From RPQK01 sp041946865 (lineage in GTDB: Bacteria > Acidobacteriota > UBA6911 > RPQK01), in the NCBI GenBank assembly GCA_041946865.1, contig JBHGBF010000008.1, positions 1-61,703 on the forward strand: a stretch of DNA of 61,703 nucleotides, in the 5' to 3' direction. Positions 34,289-44,269 of this stretch are shown here, piece by piece. The notes beneath the pieces are model-generated. The model had not been told where the DNA came from, ran no database searches, and was given only the letters and a program-made list of their open reading frames with translations. A program made the position numbers and the translations under genes. The stretch's first letter is position 1. Every line of letters starts with the position of its first letter.

Positions 34289-37200
34289 ATGAGCTCGAGC
34301 AGTTGTTCCAGGTTTCTGGCAACACTTTGTTGCCTCCTGGCTCTGGGAGCCGCGCCCGCGTGGTCGCAGAGCGCGCGCGGCACGATAACGGGGACCGTAA
34401 CGGACGCGAGCGGCGCGGCAGTGCCAGGCGCCGAAGTTACGGCCACCAACGTCGAGACCGGCAGTGCGATAAAGACCCTCAGCACCGATGTCGGTCTCTA
34501 TCGGATTCCCTACGTTGTTCCCGGCAATTACAGGGTCGGCGCCTCGATGGCCGGGTTTCGGACCGCGGTTCAGGAGAATGTTACAGTCCTGGTGGCGCAG
34601 ACCGTCACAGTGGATTTTTCGCTGCAGGTGGGCGGTGTCACCGATGAGATCACGGTCTCAACGGAAGCGCCTCTTCTCGAGAAATCCACGTCGGAGATCG
34701 GCACGGCTGCCACCGAACTGGAGGTACACACCTGGCCGATCCTGGTCGGAGACGGAACTCGCCAGCTGCAGGACTTTGTCTTCCGGACGATGCCGGGGAC
34801 GCAAGGAGGCACCTGGGAGGGTTCCATTAACGGTGGACAATCGTTCGCGCACGAGATCCTGATTGACGGGATTTCGATCGGGCGAATGGACATAAATGGC
34901 GGCAGCAATAACGAATTCACACCAACTGTCGATGCGGTCAGCGAATTCAAGCTGCAGACAGGCGCAACTTCCGCGCAGTACGGGAACTCGCAGACAGGCT
35001 TGACCAATTTCGCCCTGAAAGGAGGGACAAACGAGTTTCACGGGACCGCGTTCTGGTTTCATCAGAACGAAGCGTTGAACGCGAACTCCTGGGGGAACAA
35101 CGCCGCCGGGGAGGACAAGCGGCCTTTCCGGCTTCACAATTTCGGAGCAAGTCTTGGAGGACCACTGATCAAGGATAAAACCCACTTTTTCTTCTCTTAC
35201 GAGGGAAACCGGCAAACGAACTACAACCTGGGAGGTTTTGTCGACAGCCTCCCGATCCCGGCATTCAACAACGGAGACTTCTCTCGACTGCTCGACCCCA
35301 ACTTCACCAAGGATCCCCTTTCGGGGACGGTCGTGGGCCAGGACGCTCTCGGGCGGCCCATCATCTTCGGGCAAATTTATGACCCGACCAGCTCCCGCCA
35401 GCTCCCTGACGGAACCTGGATTCGTGACCCCTTCCCTGGCAACATCATCCCGCCGAACAAGCTGAGCCGTATTACTCAGAATGTGCTGCGGTTCGCTCTT
35501 CCGGCCCCTTTTCTTGACCAGCTCCGGCTCAATACCCCGCGCGTCACGACATGCTGTCCGGTCCTGAACATCGACAATTACAGCACCAACATCGACCACG
35601 TAGTCAATGAGAAGCACAAGCTGCGTGGCGCTTTCGTTTACAATGACCGGTCTCGTCTCCGCTACGGTAGCGGTTCACACTATCAGTTGCCTGAACCTCA
35701 GATTCCCGCCTCGCCCCTGACCGGAGACAAGACCCAGGCGACTCCAGGCTGGATCGTCCGTATCAGCGAAGACTGGAACTTCAACCCTACGACCCTCAAC
35801 CACTTTGCGATCGGATACAACCGTTTCCGGAACGCCAACCAATCCAACGCCTTCCTGGACGGCCGGAACTGGGCGGCGGAACTGGGCCTGCAGAATGTCG
35901 GAGGCGCAAGCTTTCCGGAGCTGAACTTTGCCGGTAATGACCCGCTTCTCAGCGGTCAATACAAGGACATGGGCATCGACAACGCCACCGGAAATGCGCC
36001 CAATGGAAGCACGATCGTTCTGGACGATGTCAGCGTGATTAGGGGAAGCCACAGCATCCGCTTCGGCGGTGAACATCGGCGCTACTACATTAACGATCGA
36101 TCGGTCGATACCCCGGGCACATACGTTTTCCACAACGAAAATACCGCTTTGCCCGGCTTTGCCACACAGACGGGCTTCGCCTATGCCAGCTTTCTGACCG
36201 GCGTCATCCGTCAGGCCACCGTGGGCGTGAACCGGTTAACGTATGGTGTGAGATCACGGACGACTGCCTTTTACATTCAGGACGACTGGAAGGTACGCCC
36301 GAATTTCACCCTGAACGTCGGACTTCGCTGGGATATCCCGCAGGCGTTCACCGAGGCCAAAGACGCCATGTCGGCCCTGAACCCGACCAAGCCCAACCCA
36401 GGCGCGGACAACTTCCCGGGAGCGCTCGAGTTTCTCGGAGACTGCCCGGGGTGCAATGGCCGCAACTCTTTCGGCGAGACCTACTGGCGGGAATTCGGTC
36501 CGCGCGTGGGCTTCGCCTGGGCGGTGGGTCAGAAGACGGTCTTGCGCGGAGGTTACGGAATCAATTACGCGCCTCCCATCCTGGACGGCTGGAACTACGG
36601 CTGGTTTAACGGGTTTAACGGCGTGAACAACATCAATGTCCGGACCAACAGCCGGTTCCTCGAGGACCCGAGCTACAATTGGGACACGCCTTACCCGCCA
36701 TTCGTCGGCGCCCTCCCGAATTTCAATCCGGCGCTCCTCAACGGCGAAAACGTCCCCTTCTATCCCCCCGAGACCAACCGCCTCCCCATGACTCAGAACT
36801 GGAACTTCGGGATTCAGCGCGAGCTGCCGTGGGAGACGCGGCTCGAAGTGAATTATGTCGGGACCAAAGGGACGCACCTCAACGAAGTCTACCTGGGTTA
36901 CTTAAACCAGCTCGACCCGAAGCACCTGGCGTTGGGCGACACCCTGCTGGATGATATCAACGACCATCCCGAGATTCCGAAACCGTATCCGAGTTTCGAA
37001 GGCACAGTGGCTCAGGCGTTGCGGCCCTTCCCCCAGTACCGGAGTGTGACTTCGCACAGGTTGGCTTCGGGCTGGTCTAACTACCACTCGGTGCAGGCGA
37101 CAGCCACCAAGCATGCTTCCAACGGGCTCAGTTTCCTGGTCGCATACACTTTCTCGAAGAGCCTCGGTAACGCCGACAACGCGCTCGGCTACGGCTGGTA

Positions 37201-37843
37201 TGGCGGATACGGGCAGGATATCTACAACCGCCGGGCTGATTATTCGGTGACCAGGTACCATGTCCCGCACGATCTGCGTGTGACCTGGATTTACCAGCTG
37301 CCGTTTGGTCAGAACCAGCGGTTTTTGCGTAGTGGGCCTCTGGCTCACATCATCGGCGGCTGGACGATGAGTGCCATTCAGAATTACCGCTCGGGCAATC
37401 CGCTCGGAGTGACAACCAGCGGTTACGAAGACCAGGCGCTTTTCAACCCTGGTTTCCGGCCGCTGGTCCTCCTGCCCGAAGACCAGCAGAAGCTCGGCAG
37501 CTTCAATGGCGAGCTGGGAAGCGCGTATCTCAACAAGGACGCCTTTGCGCCTTTGCCCGTAACGGAGAATAACATTCCGACTCGCCTGGGGAACGGTCCG
37601 CGTTTCTTGCCGAACATCAGGGGCTTCAGTCAGTTTAGCGAAGACTTCTCGTTGCTCAAGCGGGTTCATCTCGGCTTCACTGAAACGACAGAATTCGAGA
37701 TTCGTATCGACGTGATCAATCTGTTCAATCGGGTCCGATTAGCCGACCCGATTACCGACATTAACGATTCGAATTTTGGAATGGTGCTGGAAAAAACCGG
37801 AGGTCCGCGCGTGATTCAGGGCGGTTTGCGCGTGAACTTCTAG
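34289..37843 (+). CDS. TonB-dependent receptor with N-terminal carboxypeptidase-regulatory-like domain
   Basis: A 1184-residue outer-membrane receptor. A signal peptide ends at PAWSQ. ARGTITGTVTDASGAAVPGA opens a carboxypeptidase-regulatory-like beta domain (about 30-110). A plug domain follows, then a long barrel ending in IQGGLRVNF with the terminal Phe typical of outer-membrane barrels. This Oar-like architecture is very common in Acidobacteria and serves uptake of large substrates, often glycans. The start is ATG 34289 with GAGGAGG seven bases before; an upstream ATG at 34157 lacks a signal. It is controlled by the promoter next to the heptamer array. The cargo is not readable. Confidence 0.92.
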   Translation: MSSSSCSRFLATLCCLLALGAAPAWSQSARGTITGTVTDASGAAVPGAEVTATNVETGSAIKTLSTDVGLYRIPYVVPGNYRVGASMAGFRTAVQENVTVLVAQTVTVDFSLQVGGVTDEITVSTEAPLLEKSTSEIGTAATELEVHTWPILVGDGTRQLQDFVFRTMPGTQGGTWEGSINGGQSFAHEILIDGISIGRMDINGGSNNEFTPTVDAVSEFKLQTGATSAQYGNSQTGLTNFALKGGTNEFHGTAFWFHQNEALNANSWGNNAAGEDKRPFRLHNFGASLGGPLIKDKTHFFFSYEGNRQTNYNLGGFVDSLPIPAFNNGDFSRLLDPNFTKDPLSGTVVGQDALGRPIIFGQIYDPTSSRQLPDGTWIRDPFPGNIIPPNKLSRITQNVLRFALPAPFLDQLRLNTPRVTTCCPVLNIDNYSTNIDHVVNEKHKLRGAFVYNDRSRLRYGSGSHYQLPEPQIPASPLTGDKTQATPGWIVRISEDWNFNPTTLNHFAIGYNRFRNANQSNAFLDGRNWAAELGLQNVGGASFPELNFAGNDPLLSGQYKDMGIDNATGNAPNGSTIVLDDVSVIRGSHSIRFGGEHRRYYINDRSVDTPGTYVFHNENTALPGFATQTGFAYASFLTGVIRQATVGVNRLTYGVRSRTTAFYIQDDWKVRPNFTLNVGLRWDIPQAFTEAKDAMSALNPTKPNPGADNFPGALEFLGDCPGCNGRNSFGETYWREFGPRVGFAWAVGQKTVLRGGYGINYAPPILDGWNYGWFNGFNGVNNINVRTNSRFLEDPSYNWDTPYPPFVGALPNFNPALLNGENVPFYPPETNRLPMTQNWNFGIQRELPWETRLEVNYVGTKGTHLNEVYLGYLNQLDPKHLALGDTLLDDINDHPEIPKPYPSFEGTVAQALRPFPQYRSVTSHRLASGWSNYHSVQATATKHASNGLSFLVAYTFSKSLGNADNALGYGWYGGYGQDIYNRRADYSVTRYHVPHDLRVTWIYQLPFGQNQRFLRSGPLAHIIGGWTMSAIQNYRSGNPLGVTTSGYEDQALFNPGFRPLVLLPEDQQKLGSFNGELGSAYLNKDAFAPLPVTENNIPTRLGNGPRFLPNIRGFSQFSEDFSLLKRVHLGFTETTEFEIRIDVINLFNRVRLADPITDINDSNFGMVLEKTGGPRVIQGGLRVNF

Positions 37844-37921
37844 GAAGCGGAAGCAGCTTTAATCCTGAAAGGAGCCGGGAGCGCCGGCGCTTTTCCGCGG
37901 TGGTGACAAGGCCCCCCTGCC

Positions 37922-37955
37922 GAGGTCCTGGGACGTCTGGGCGTCTCAGGACCTC
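37922..37955. terminator. Stem-loop between convergent genes
   Basis: GAGGTCCTG-g-GACG pairs with CGTC-t-CAGGACCTC around a six-base loop: 13 base pairs with one internal mismatch. It lies between the ends of the TonB receptor and the diguanylate cyclase, where a two-way terminator is expected. No T run follows. Confidence 0.6.
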
Positions 37956-38031
37956 AGGGCGGGGTGGCTCCGCGAAAACACTCCGCTCCCGGCTCTGTCA
38001 GGTTTTGGCTGGACAACCCCTCCCCAAGACG

Positions 38032-39321
38032 CTACCAGTTTGCGAGATTAGCGGTACCTAGTCGGTCATCGAAAAGCTCGATCCGATTCTTGCCGAGGAG
38101 CTTTGCCCGATACATTGCGGAGTCGGCGTCGCGCAGCATGTCCTCGGCCGTCTGATACGCGGAGGAGATCATTGAAATCCCCATACTCACCGTGGCGACG
38201 ACTTCCCGATCGGTGAGCAGGACCGGCCGGGAGACCTCAAGGCTGATTCGCTGGGCGATCCTTACGGCGTCGGAGGGATCGGTGATGTCGTCGAGCAGCA
38301 CGGTAAATTCGTCGCCTCCGAGGCGGGCCACGGTGTCACCGGCACGCAGACACCGCTCAAGCCGGCGGGCGATCGTAATTAAAAGCTCGTCACCGGCCAG
38401 GTGACCGAGCGTGTCATTGATCAGTTTGAAGTCGTCGACATCGAGGAAGATGACGGCAAAGCCGCGGGTCAGATCGTGGCGAAACTTCTGGATGAGCCGC
38501 TCGAGACGATCGAGGAACAGGACCCGGTTGGGGAGCCCGGTCAGCGCATCTGCGGCTTTCGCCCGCGTGATATCCGTCTGCGATCCCGCCACGCGGTAGG
38601 CTTGTCCCAAGGCATCGCGGACCGCCAGCCCATGCACCACCATCCACCGGTAGTTCCCGTCCTTGTGGAGAATCCGGTACTCGTGCTCCACGTGCGAGGT
38701 GCGGCCTGCGAGGTGTGCCTCAAGCTCGGCACGCAAGAGCTCGACGTCTTCGGGATGAATCCTGCCGAACCATTCGTCCGGCCTGTCACCGATCTCGCCC
38801 TCCTGCCATCCCAACATCGCTTTCCAACGACTGGAGTATTGAATGCGGCCGGAGCGCAGGTCCCAGTGCCACAGCCCGTCAATCGAGCCTCGGGCCGCGA
38901 GCGCATAACGCTCTTCACTGTCGCGCAGCGCCTCCTCCGCCTGTTTCAGCGCCAAATGGTTTTGAATTCGCGCCATGGCGACCAGGAGGTCGACGGGCTT
39001 GGTCACGTAGTCGTTTGCACCCTCTTTGAGAGCCTGAAGAGCGATATCGCTCTCCCTTTTCCCGGCGAGCAAAATGATGGGCAATCGGCTCACTGCGAAA
39101 TCGCGCCTGATCGCACGCAACGCGTCAATGCCGTTGAAACGGGGCAGGCAGGTGTTGAGCAATACCAGGTCCACTCGCTGACCGCGAAGCCAATCCAGTG
39201 CCTGTGCGCTTCCGGTCACTTCGCCGACTTCGTAACCCTGGCGGCGCAAACGGCGAGCCAGCAAGCTTCTCCTCGCCGGTCCGCCGTCAACTAACAACAA
39301 ACTGGCACGTACGGAATTCAT
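38032..39321 (-). CDS. Diguanylate cyclase: pseudo-receiver, PAS, GGDEF
   Basis: A 429-residue cytoplasmic signalling protein (start ATG 39321; a TTG lies three codons upstream). Residues 7-120 form a receiver domain, but the phospho-acceptor position reads VDLVLLNTCLP, with Asn where Asp is expected; the conserved Lys (YVTKP) remains. A PAS domain with its PAC part covers about 140-250. The GGDEF domain (DALTGLPNRVLF to the end) has the intact RLGGDEF site and an RAGD product-inhibition site five residues before it. It should make cyclic di-GMP, controlled by the PAS domain or protein contact rather than phosphorylation. Confidence 0.92.
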   Translation of the reverse strand: MNSVRASLLLVDGGPARRSLLARRLRRQGYEVGEVTGSAQALDWLRGQRVDLVLLNTCLPRFNGIDALRAIRRDFAVSRLPIILLAGKRESDIALQALKEGANDYVTKPVDLLVAMARIQNHLALKQAEEALRDSEERYALAARGSIDGLWHWDLRSGRIQYSSRWKAMLGWQEGEIGDRPDEWFGRIHPEDVELLRAELEAHLAGRTSHVEHEYRILHKDGNYRWMVVHGLAVRDALGQAYRVAGSQTDITRAKAADALTGLPNRVLFLDRLERLIQKFRHDLTRGFAVIFLDVDDFKLINDTLGHLAGDELLITIARRLERCLRAGDTVARLGGDEFTVLLDDITDPSDAVRIAQRISLEVSRPVLLTDREVVATVSMGISMISSAYQTAEDMLRDADSAMYRAKLLGKNRIELFDDRLGTANLANW

Positions 39322-39595
39322 AGCAATCAAACCTGAGCAGCATACGGATCATCCTGTCCGGAAGCGCTGAAGTCATCGGACCTGCCGTGTATTCCCCAAG
39401 GGCATGGATCCGTTCGAAAACTGCGCGCGATAAAGGGATGCGCCCTGTATTCTCGCCGTACTCAGGTTCCCTGAATTCTGAGTTTATTCTAATCACCCGG
39501 CATCCGGGTCTCCTGTGATTCTCCTTACCGTCCGGCGGGAAAATTCCGCCTGCGTCGGGGTGTGCTAGCATGGATTTCACAACCGGGGAATCCGT

Positions 39596-41473
39596 TTGGC
39601 CGACACCAAGCCCGCAAAAGACCGCATCAAACTGTCGAGCATCGCGCGTGACGCGCGCGAATTGGTCTGGCCGCGGCGCGGCCTGCTCGCTTTGGGGTTG
39701 ATCCTCATCCTGATCAACCGCTTAGCGGGGCTCGTGCTCCCGGGGGCCACCAAATTCCTCATCGACGATGTGGTTCAAAAGCGTAACCTCGCGCTCTTGA
39801 CTCCGTTGGCGCTGATCTGCGGCGCCGCCGTCCTGGTCCAGGCGATCACTTCGTTCACGCTGACGCAGGTTCTCAGCAAGACGGCCCAGCGTCTGATTGC
39901 CGACTTGCGTATTAAAGTCCAGCGGCATATTGGCCGACTGCCGGTTCGTTACTACGACGCGAACAAGACGGGGGCCCTGGTTTCGCGGATCATGTCCGAT
40001 GTCGAAGGCATACGCAATCTGGTCGGCACTGGTCTGGTCGAGCTGCTGGGCGGGATCCTCACCGCCATTGTGGCTTTCGGTCTGCTGTTGAGAATCAACG
40101 CGACTCTCACCTTTGCCGCCGTGGGCTTCCTAACGGTTTTCAGCCTGCTTGTGACGCGGGCTTTTTCGTGGATTCGGCCGATCTTCCGCGAGCGCGGCAA
40201 GATCCACGCCGATGTGTCCGGACGACTGACCGAGTCGCTTGGAGGAGTGCGGATTGTCAAAGGGTTTCACGCCGAGGCGCGGGAGGCGTCGACTTTTGCC
40301 GCAGGCGCGTTGCGCCTTTTTGATAATGTCCGGCGCACGCTTCTGGCCACTTCGCTGATGAGCATGTCCGGAACTCTGCTGATGGGTATCGTGAGCATCA
40401 CCGTCATGGTCATGGGCGGACGGATGATCGTCCAGGGAGACATGACCTTGGGCGATTTTGTGGCCTTCTCGCTCTATCTCGGACTGCTGATCGCGCCTGT
40501 GTTCCAGATCGTAAACATCGGAAGCCAGCTCACAGAAGCTTTCGCCGGCCTGGATCGCATGCATGAAGTGCTCTCCGAAACACCGGAGGACGTAGACCCC
40601 CAGCGGACCATCAGCATGGACGGCATCGCCGGGCATGTCCGGTTCGAGGATGTCTCGTTTGAATACGAAAAGGACAGACCCGTGCTGCACTCGGTGTCGC
40701 TCGAGGCGGTACCCGGCACGTCGACCGCGCTGGTCGGGCCGTCGGGATCGGGAAAAAGCACGCTGATCGGCCTGATTGCCGCCTTCGCCAAGCCGTCCCG
40801 CGGGAACATCTTCGTCGATGGTACAGACCTGTCCAAGGTATGCCTCGATTCGTACCGTTCAAAACTGGGAGTCGTCCTGCAGGACAACTTCTTGTTTGAC
40901 GGGACAATCAAGGAGAACATCCTATTCGGCCGCCCGGAGGCAACCGACGAGGAGATGGAGCGCGCCGCCCGGATTGCGCGGGTCGACGAGTTTGCCGGGG
41001 CTATGGAGAAGCGTTACGACACCGTGATCGGCGAACGCGGTGTCCGGCTGTCCGGCGGCCAACGCCAGCGGGTTGCGATTGCGCGAGCCATTCTCGCCAA
41101 TCCCCGCATTCTGATTCTCGATGAAGCCACTTCGAGCCTCGACACCGAAAGCGAAGCTCTTATCCAGGAAGGACTGGCAGCCCTCATGAAAGGGCGTACG
41201 ACCTTCATCATCGCCCACCGGCTGAGCACGATTCGATCGGCAGACCAGATTCTGGTCTTGGAGCAGGGGCGCATCGTGGAACGGGGCAGTCACGACGAGT
41301 TATTGCGGGCACGGGGAAGGTACTTTGAACTGTACACCCGACAGGCGGGCATCGAGGCCAATATCTTCGTGAATCCGGGGGAACGGGAGTCGGTGCCCGA
41401 GCCCGAAGAACCGGAAAAGCCCCAAGCTGAGCCCGCCGCTCTCGATCTGCTGCGCGGGGCAGGAGAGCGCTGA
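39596..41473 (+). CDS. ABC exporter with fused membrane and ATPase domains
   Basis: A 625-residue half-transporter of the MsbA type. Six membrane helices fill residues 25-320 (with YYDANKTGALVSRIMSDVE as the coupling region). The ATPase has GPSGSGKST (Walker A), VVLQDNFLFDGTIKENI (Q loop), LSGGQRQRVAIARAI (signature), ILILDEATSSLD (Walker B) and AHRLSTI (H loop). It should form a homodimer and export a lipid, peptide or drug. The start is TTG 39596; no strong ribosome site is seen. The C-terminal 40 residues are Pro/Glu-rich. Confidence 0.92.
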   Translation: MADTKPAKDRIKLSSIARDARELVWPRRGLLALGLILILINRLAGLVLPGATKFLIDDVVQKRNLALLTPLALICGAAVLVQAITSFTLTQVLSKTAQRLIADLRIKVQRHIGRLPVRYYDANKTGALVSRIMSDVEGIRNLVGTGLVELLGGILTAIVAFGLLLRINATLTFAAVGFLTVFSLLVTRAFSWIRPIFRERGKIHADVSGRLTESLGGVRIVKGFHAEAREASTFAAGALRLFDNVRRTLLATSLMSMSGTLLMGIVSITVMVMGGRMIVQGDMTLGDFVAFSLYLGLLIAPVFQIVNIGSQLTEAFAGLDRMHEVLSETPEDVDPQRTISMDGIAGHVRFEDVSFEYEKDRPVLHSVSLEAVPGTSTALVGPSGSGKSTLIGLIAAFAKPSRGNIFVDGTDLSKVCLDSYRSKLGVVLQDNFLFDGTIKENILFGRPEATDEEMERAARIARVDEFAGAMEKRYDTVIGERGVRLSGGQRQRVAIARAILANPRILILDEATSSLDTESEALIQEGLAALMKGRTTFIIAHRLSTIRSADQILVLEQGRIVERGSHDELLRARGRYFELYTRQAGIEANIFVNPGERESVPEPEEPEKPQAEPAALDLLRGAGER

Positions 41474-41482
41474 TGCCGTGGC

Positions 41483-41543
41483 AGGTCCACGAACCAATAC
41501 GAACAGAACGGCTTTGTTTCTGTTCGTGTTGGTTCGTGGACCT
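41483..41543. terminator. 26-bp stem-loop overlapping the SIS gene stop
   Basis: Arms 41483-41508 and 41518-41543 pair over 26 bases with one G-U-compatible mismatch around a nine-base loop. It starts 9 bases after the ABC exporter stop and covers most of the stop codon of the convergent SIS gene. A two-way terminator fits. The arm sequence (ttggttcgtgg) looks like a dispersed repeat. Confidence 0.7.
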
Positions 41544-42618
41544 ACTTCGTCTCTGTTACCTTCTTGAGGCTCTCCGGATGATCTGGGTTCAAGCCTTTCG
41601 CCTGGGCCAGCGTCATCGCGAAGAACTGTCCCGGAATCACGGCTACCAAGGGACTGAGCCATTCGGGAATCCCCTGAGGGATGGGACAGGATGTGTTGCC
41701 GATGCCCAGCAGCTCGGAATCGTCGGACACCATTAGCAGCTCGGCTTCCAGCTTCCTGAGCATGCCGACAAGGTGCCGGATATCGTCGATCACCGCTCCG
41801 GAAGGAGCGATCACCATGACGGGAAATCCACTGCGCACCATGGCGATCGGCCCGTGCAGGAAGTCAGCCGACGAGTAGGGCTCCGTAATGGTCCGTGTCA
41901 GCTCCTTGATCTTTAAGGCGACCTCGAAGGCGGTGGCGTAGTTGAAGCCCCGGCCAATGACGACGCAGTGGGACATGTACCGGTACCGCTCTACCCTGTC
42001 GAGCGCGCCAAGAACAGCAGGAAACGCGCTCTCCATGATGGCCGGAAGCCGGCGCAGCTGGTCAAGACGCCCCCGGTCGTGCTCCAAAGCAGCGGAAAGC
42101 AGCGCCAGCGCTCCAAGGGAAGCGGTGTACGTCTTGGTCGCCGCAATGGAACGCTCCGGGCCGGCTTTCAGGTCGATCACGCATTCGGACGTCTTTGCCA
42201 GAGGGGATTGCGCGTCATTGGTAATGGCAACGGTCGCTTGCCCCTGCCGCCTGGCCTCACTCACAACTTCCACGATATCCGGCGACTGCCCGGACTGTGA
42301 GATGCCGATGACCAGGGACCTGCCCATGCGGGGTGGATGCCGATACATCGTGAACAGCGACGCCGTCGCCAGGGCTACCGGCAGGCGGTTATGATACCCG
42401 AACAAATACTGCGCATAGCGGGCGGCATTGTCCGAGCTTCCCCGGGCGGCCAACACCACATAATCAAAGCGATAGGGACGATCGCCTCGGTCTGCGTCCC
42501 GATTCCTGAGCGTTTCGGCAATTTTCAGGACCTTCTCCGTCTGCGACTCGAGCAGGTGATGGAGGACTGCAGGTTGCTCCCTGATTTCGCCTTCCAAAAT
42601 CGACGATGGTCTGGTCAC
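41542..42618 (-). CDS. SIS-domain aldose-ketose isomerase or deaminase (GlmS C-half / NagB-II-like)
   Basis: A 358-residue protein with two SIS domains. EIREQPAVLHHLLE at the start, VLAARGSSDNAARYAQYLF, GISQSGQSPDIVEVV and AATKTYTASLGAL match the isomerase half of GlmS and the NagB-II group, which act on glucosamine-6-phosphate. The glutaminase domain of GlmS is absent, which favours a deaminase or isomerase of amino-sugar phosphates. The start is GTG 42618 (a TTG lies six codons upstream). The direct substrate is inferred. Confidence 0.82.
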   Translation of the reverse strand: MTRPSSILEGEIREQPAVLHHLLESQTEKVLKIAETLRNRDADRGDRPYRFDYVVLAARGSSDNAARYAQYLFGYHNRLPVALATASLFTMYRHPPRMGRSLVIGISQSGQSPDIVEVVSEARRQGQATVAITNDAQSPLAKTSECVIDLKAGPERSIAATKTYTASLGALALLSAALEHDRGRLDQLRRLPAIMESAFPAVLGALDRVERYRYMSHCVVIGRGFNYATAFEVALKIKELTRTITEPYSSADFLHGPIAMVRSGFPVMVIAPSGAVIDDIRHLVGMLRKLEAELLMVSDDSELLGIGNTSCPIPQGIPEWLSPLVAVIPGQFFAMTLAQAKGLNPDHPESLKKVTETK

Positions 42619-42690
42619 GGCTGTCAATGATATCAACAGGCCTCAAACGGATGCCACTCGCGCGCAGGAGAAAATGCCTGCGGCTGACAC

Positions 42691-44238
42691 TCATTTTGCG
42701 CTGGGATCGGTCGCCAGCTTTTCGTACACGGCGCGCGCCTCCCGGTAAAGCGCGAGCGTCTCGGCTTTCTGTTCCGGCGTGCGGAATTTGGCCTTGGTTT
42801 CCGTGTAGCAAATCAGTTGATCGACCTTCGCCAGAATGGCGCGGGCGTCTGCCGGGAATCGTACAGGTCGGCGATCCAGAAGAACGTACGCCGGGCTGGT
42901 GTGGGCGAAAACCAACGTCTCGTCTGACGGCTCGAAAGCGCGGACCGCGACCCATGAAGAAACTTCAGGCTGGAGCTTTTCGCTGGCGCGAAACTCTAGC
43001 TTGCCGGCCGCCGGGTACGTACGCCAGACCTTGCCATTCACGATCAGCTCGACCCGGTCCAATCCTTTCCGGGACCGGACAACCGCATCGATGCCGATCA
43101 CTTCGCGTCTCTGGAGATCAGCCCTGGAACCCGGTGCCACCTTGCCGTTGATCCTGAAATCAATAATCGGCCCGTTGGTCGAGAAGCTCCGGCCTTCTTT
43201 GAGCGCCCGCATGAAGTTGTCGTACGTGAACGGCTGCTTTTCCAGATACACGTACACGCGGTCGTATCCGACCGGTGTCGCCTTCACGCCGCTCGCGCAA
43301 CCGCCGGAGAGCGGAAGCGTCAGGCCGCAGTTCAGGATCTGGTAATAGAAATCCATCATCCAATGAGCGAATTCCAGGTCACCGTAGTACCCCATCTCCA
43401 CCGGCCAGTGAGACCAGGGAATCAGATCGGTGTCGACATCGTGCGGAAGGAAGTGATTGCAGTTGATTTCGATAAAGTCGATTTCGCCGAGTGCGACATT
43501 GACGTAAGTGTCGAGCCAGAAAAGCTTGTCTCCGCTTACATAGCCTCCCTGCCGATGAGCCTGACGGGTGAAGTGAGCCGCGGGGGGATAGTATTCGTCT
43601 CCCTGAAAAGGTATGGGTAAGTCGCGTGCCATCAGGACCACGGCGCCAGGACCGCCTTGAATCCTCTCCACCTCTTCAGAGTTGGCCGTGAAGAAGTGGC
43701 TCTCATCGACGATCACCGGGAAGGCGGCGGCATTCGGAAACGGCTGCGACGCTCTTTCGCTCCAGACATGGTAGGTAATGGTGGGAGCAAAGTTGAGATC
43801 CTCTGCCGGCAGTATCTGGCCCAGTTCCCTGGGATCCCGGTGAACATGCATGTCCGCCGAGAACCAGCCGCTCTGGTTCATCGACACCCATCTCCGCAAG
43901 GAAACAGACACGGACAAGCCGGCCGCCGGCTTGAAGTTCAGTCGAGCGGGTTCGTATTCCAGTCCGCGAGCCACGGTCAGCTCGCAAGGAGATGACGGCA
44001 AGTCGAAGGAATCATCACCGCTCAGCAGGAAATGCTCTTCGGCGCCGCGCCGGTAAGCCGGCGCCCCGGCAGGAAAAACCGCTTGCCCACCGCATTTCAG
44101 GTACGCGCGGGCGGCGACCGTCTGCCCGGTTTCAGCATCGGTCACGACGACCCGTACTCTCTCGGCAACGAGAGCGGATCCGGAATCCAGGGTCAGGCAA
44201 CAAAACCCAAGGCTTATCAGGCGAGTCCAGAGCGTCAC
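42691..44238 (-). CDS. CehA/McbA-type metallohydrolase, secreted
   Basis: A 515-residue protein with a signal peptide (ISLGFCCLTLDSGSALVA). After an N-terminal beta domain, the metal-binding start GWFSADMHVHRDP is of the PHP/CehA type, and further His and Asp residues follow (VDESHFF, NCNHFLPHD). The family includes carbaryl hydrolase, but most members act on unknown substrates. The GTG start has AAGGAGGGG upstream. The last 90 residues form a second beta domain plus a helical tail. Confidence 0.75.
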   Translation of the reverse strand: MTLWTRLISLGFCCLTLDSGSALVAERVRVVVTDAETGQTVAARAYLKCGGQAVFPAGAPAYRRGAEEHFLLSGDDSFDLPSSPCELTVARGLEYEPARLNFKPAAGLSVSVSLRRWVSMNQSGWFSADMHVHRDPRELGQILPAEDLNFAPTITYHVWSERASQPFPNAAAFPVIVDESHFFTANSEEVERIQGGPGAVVLMARDLPIPFQGDEYYPPAAHFTRQAHRQGGYVSGDKLFWLDTYVNVALGEIDFIEINCNHFLPHDVDTDLIPWSHWPVEMGYYGDLEFAHWMMDFYYQILNCGLTLPLSGGCASGVKATPVGYDRVYVYLEKQPFTYDNFMRALKEGRSFSTNGPIIDFRINGKVAPGSRADLQRREVIGIDAVVRSRKGLDRVELIVNGKVWRTYPAAGKLEFRASEKLQPEVSSWVAVRAFEPSDETLVFAHTSPAYVLLDRRPVRFPADARAILAKVDQLICYTETKAKFRTPEQKAETLALYREARAVYEKLATDPSAK

Positions 44239-44269
44239 GATTCCCCTCCTTGCAGGGAATGGTAGCAGA

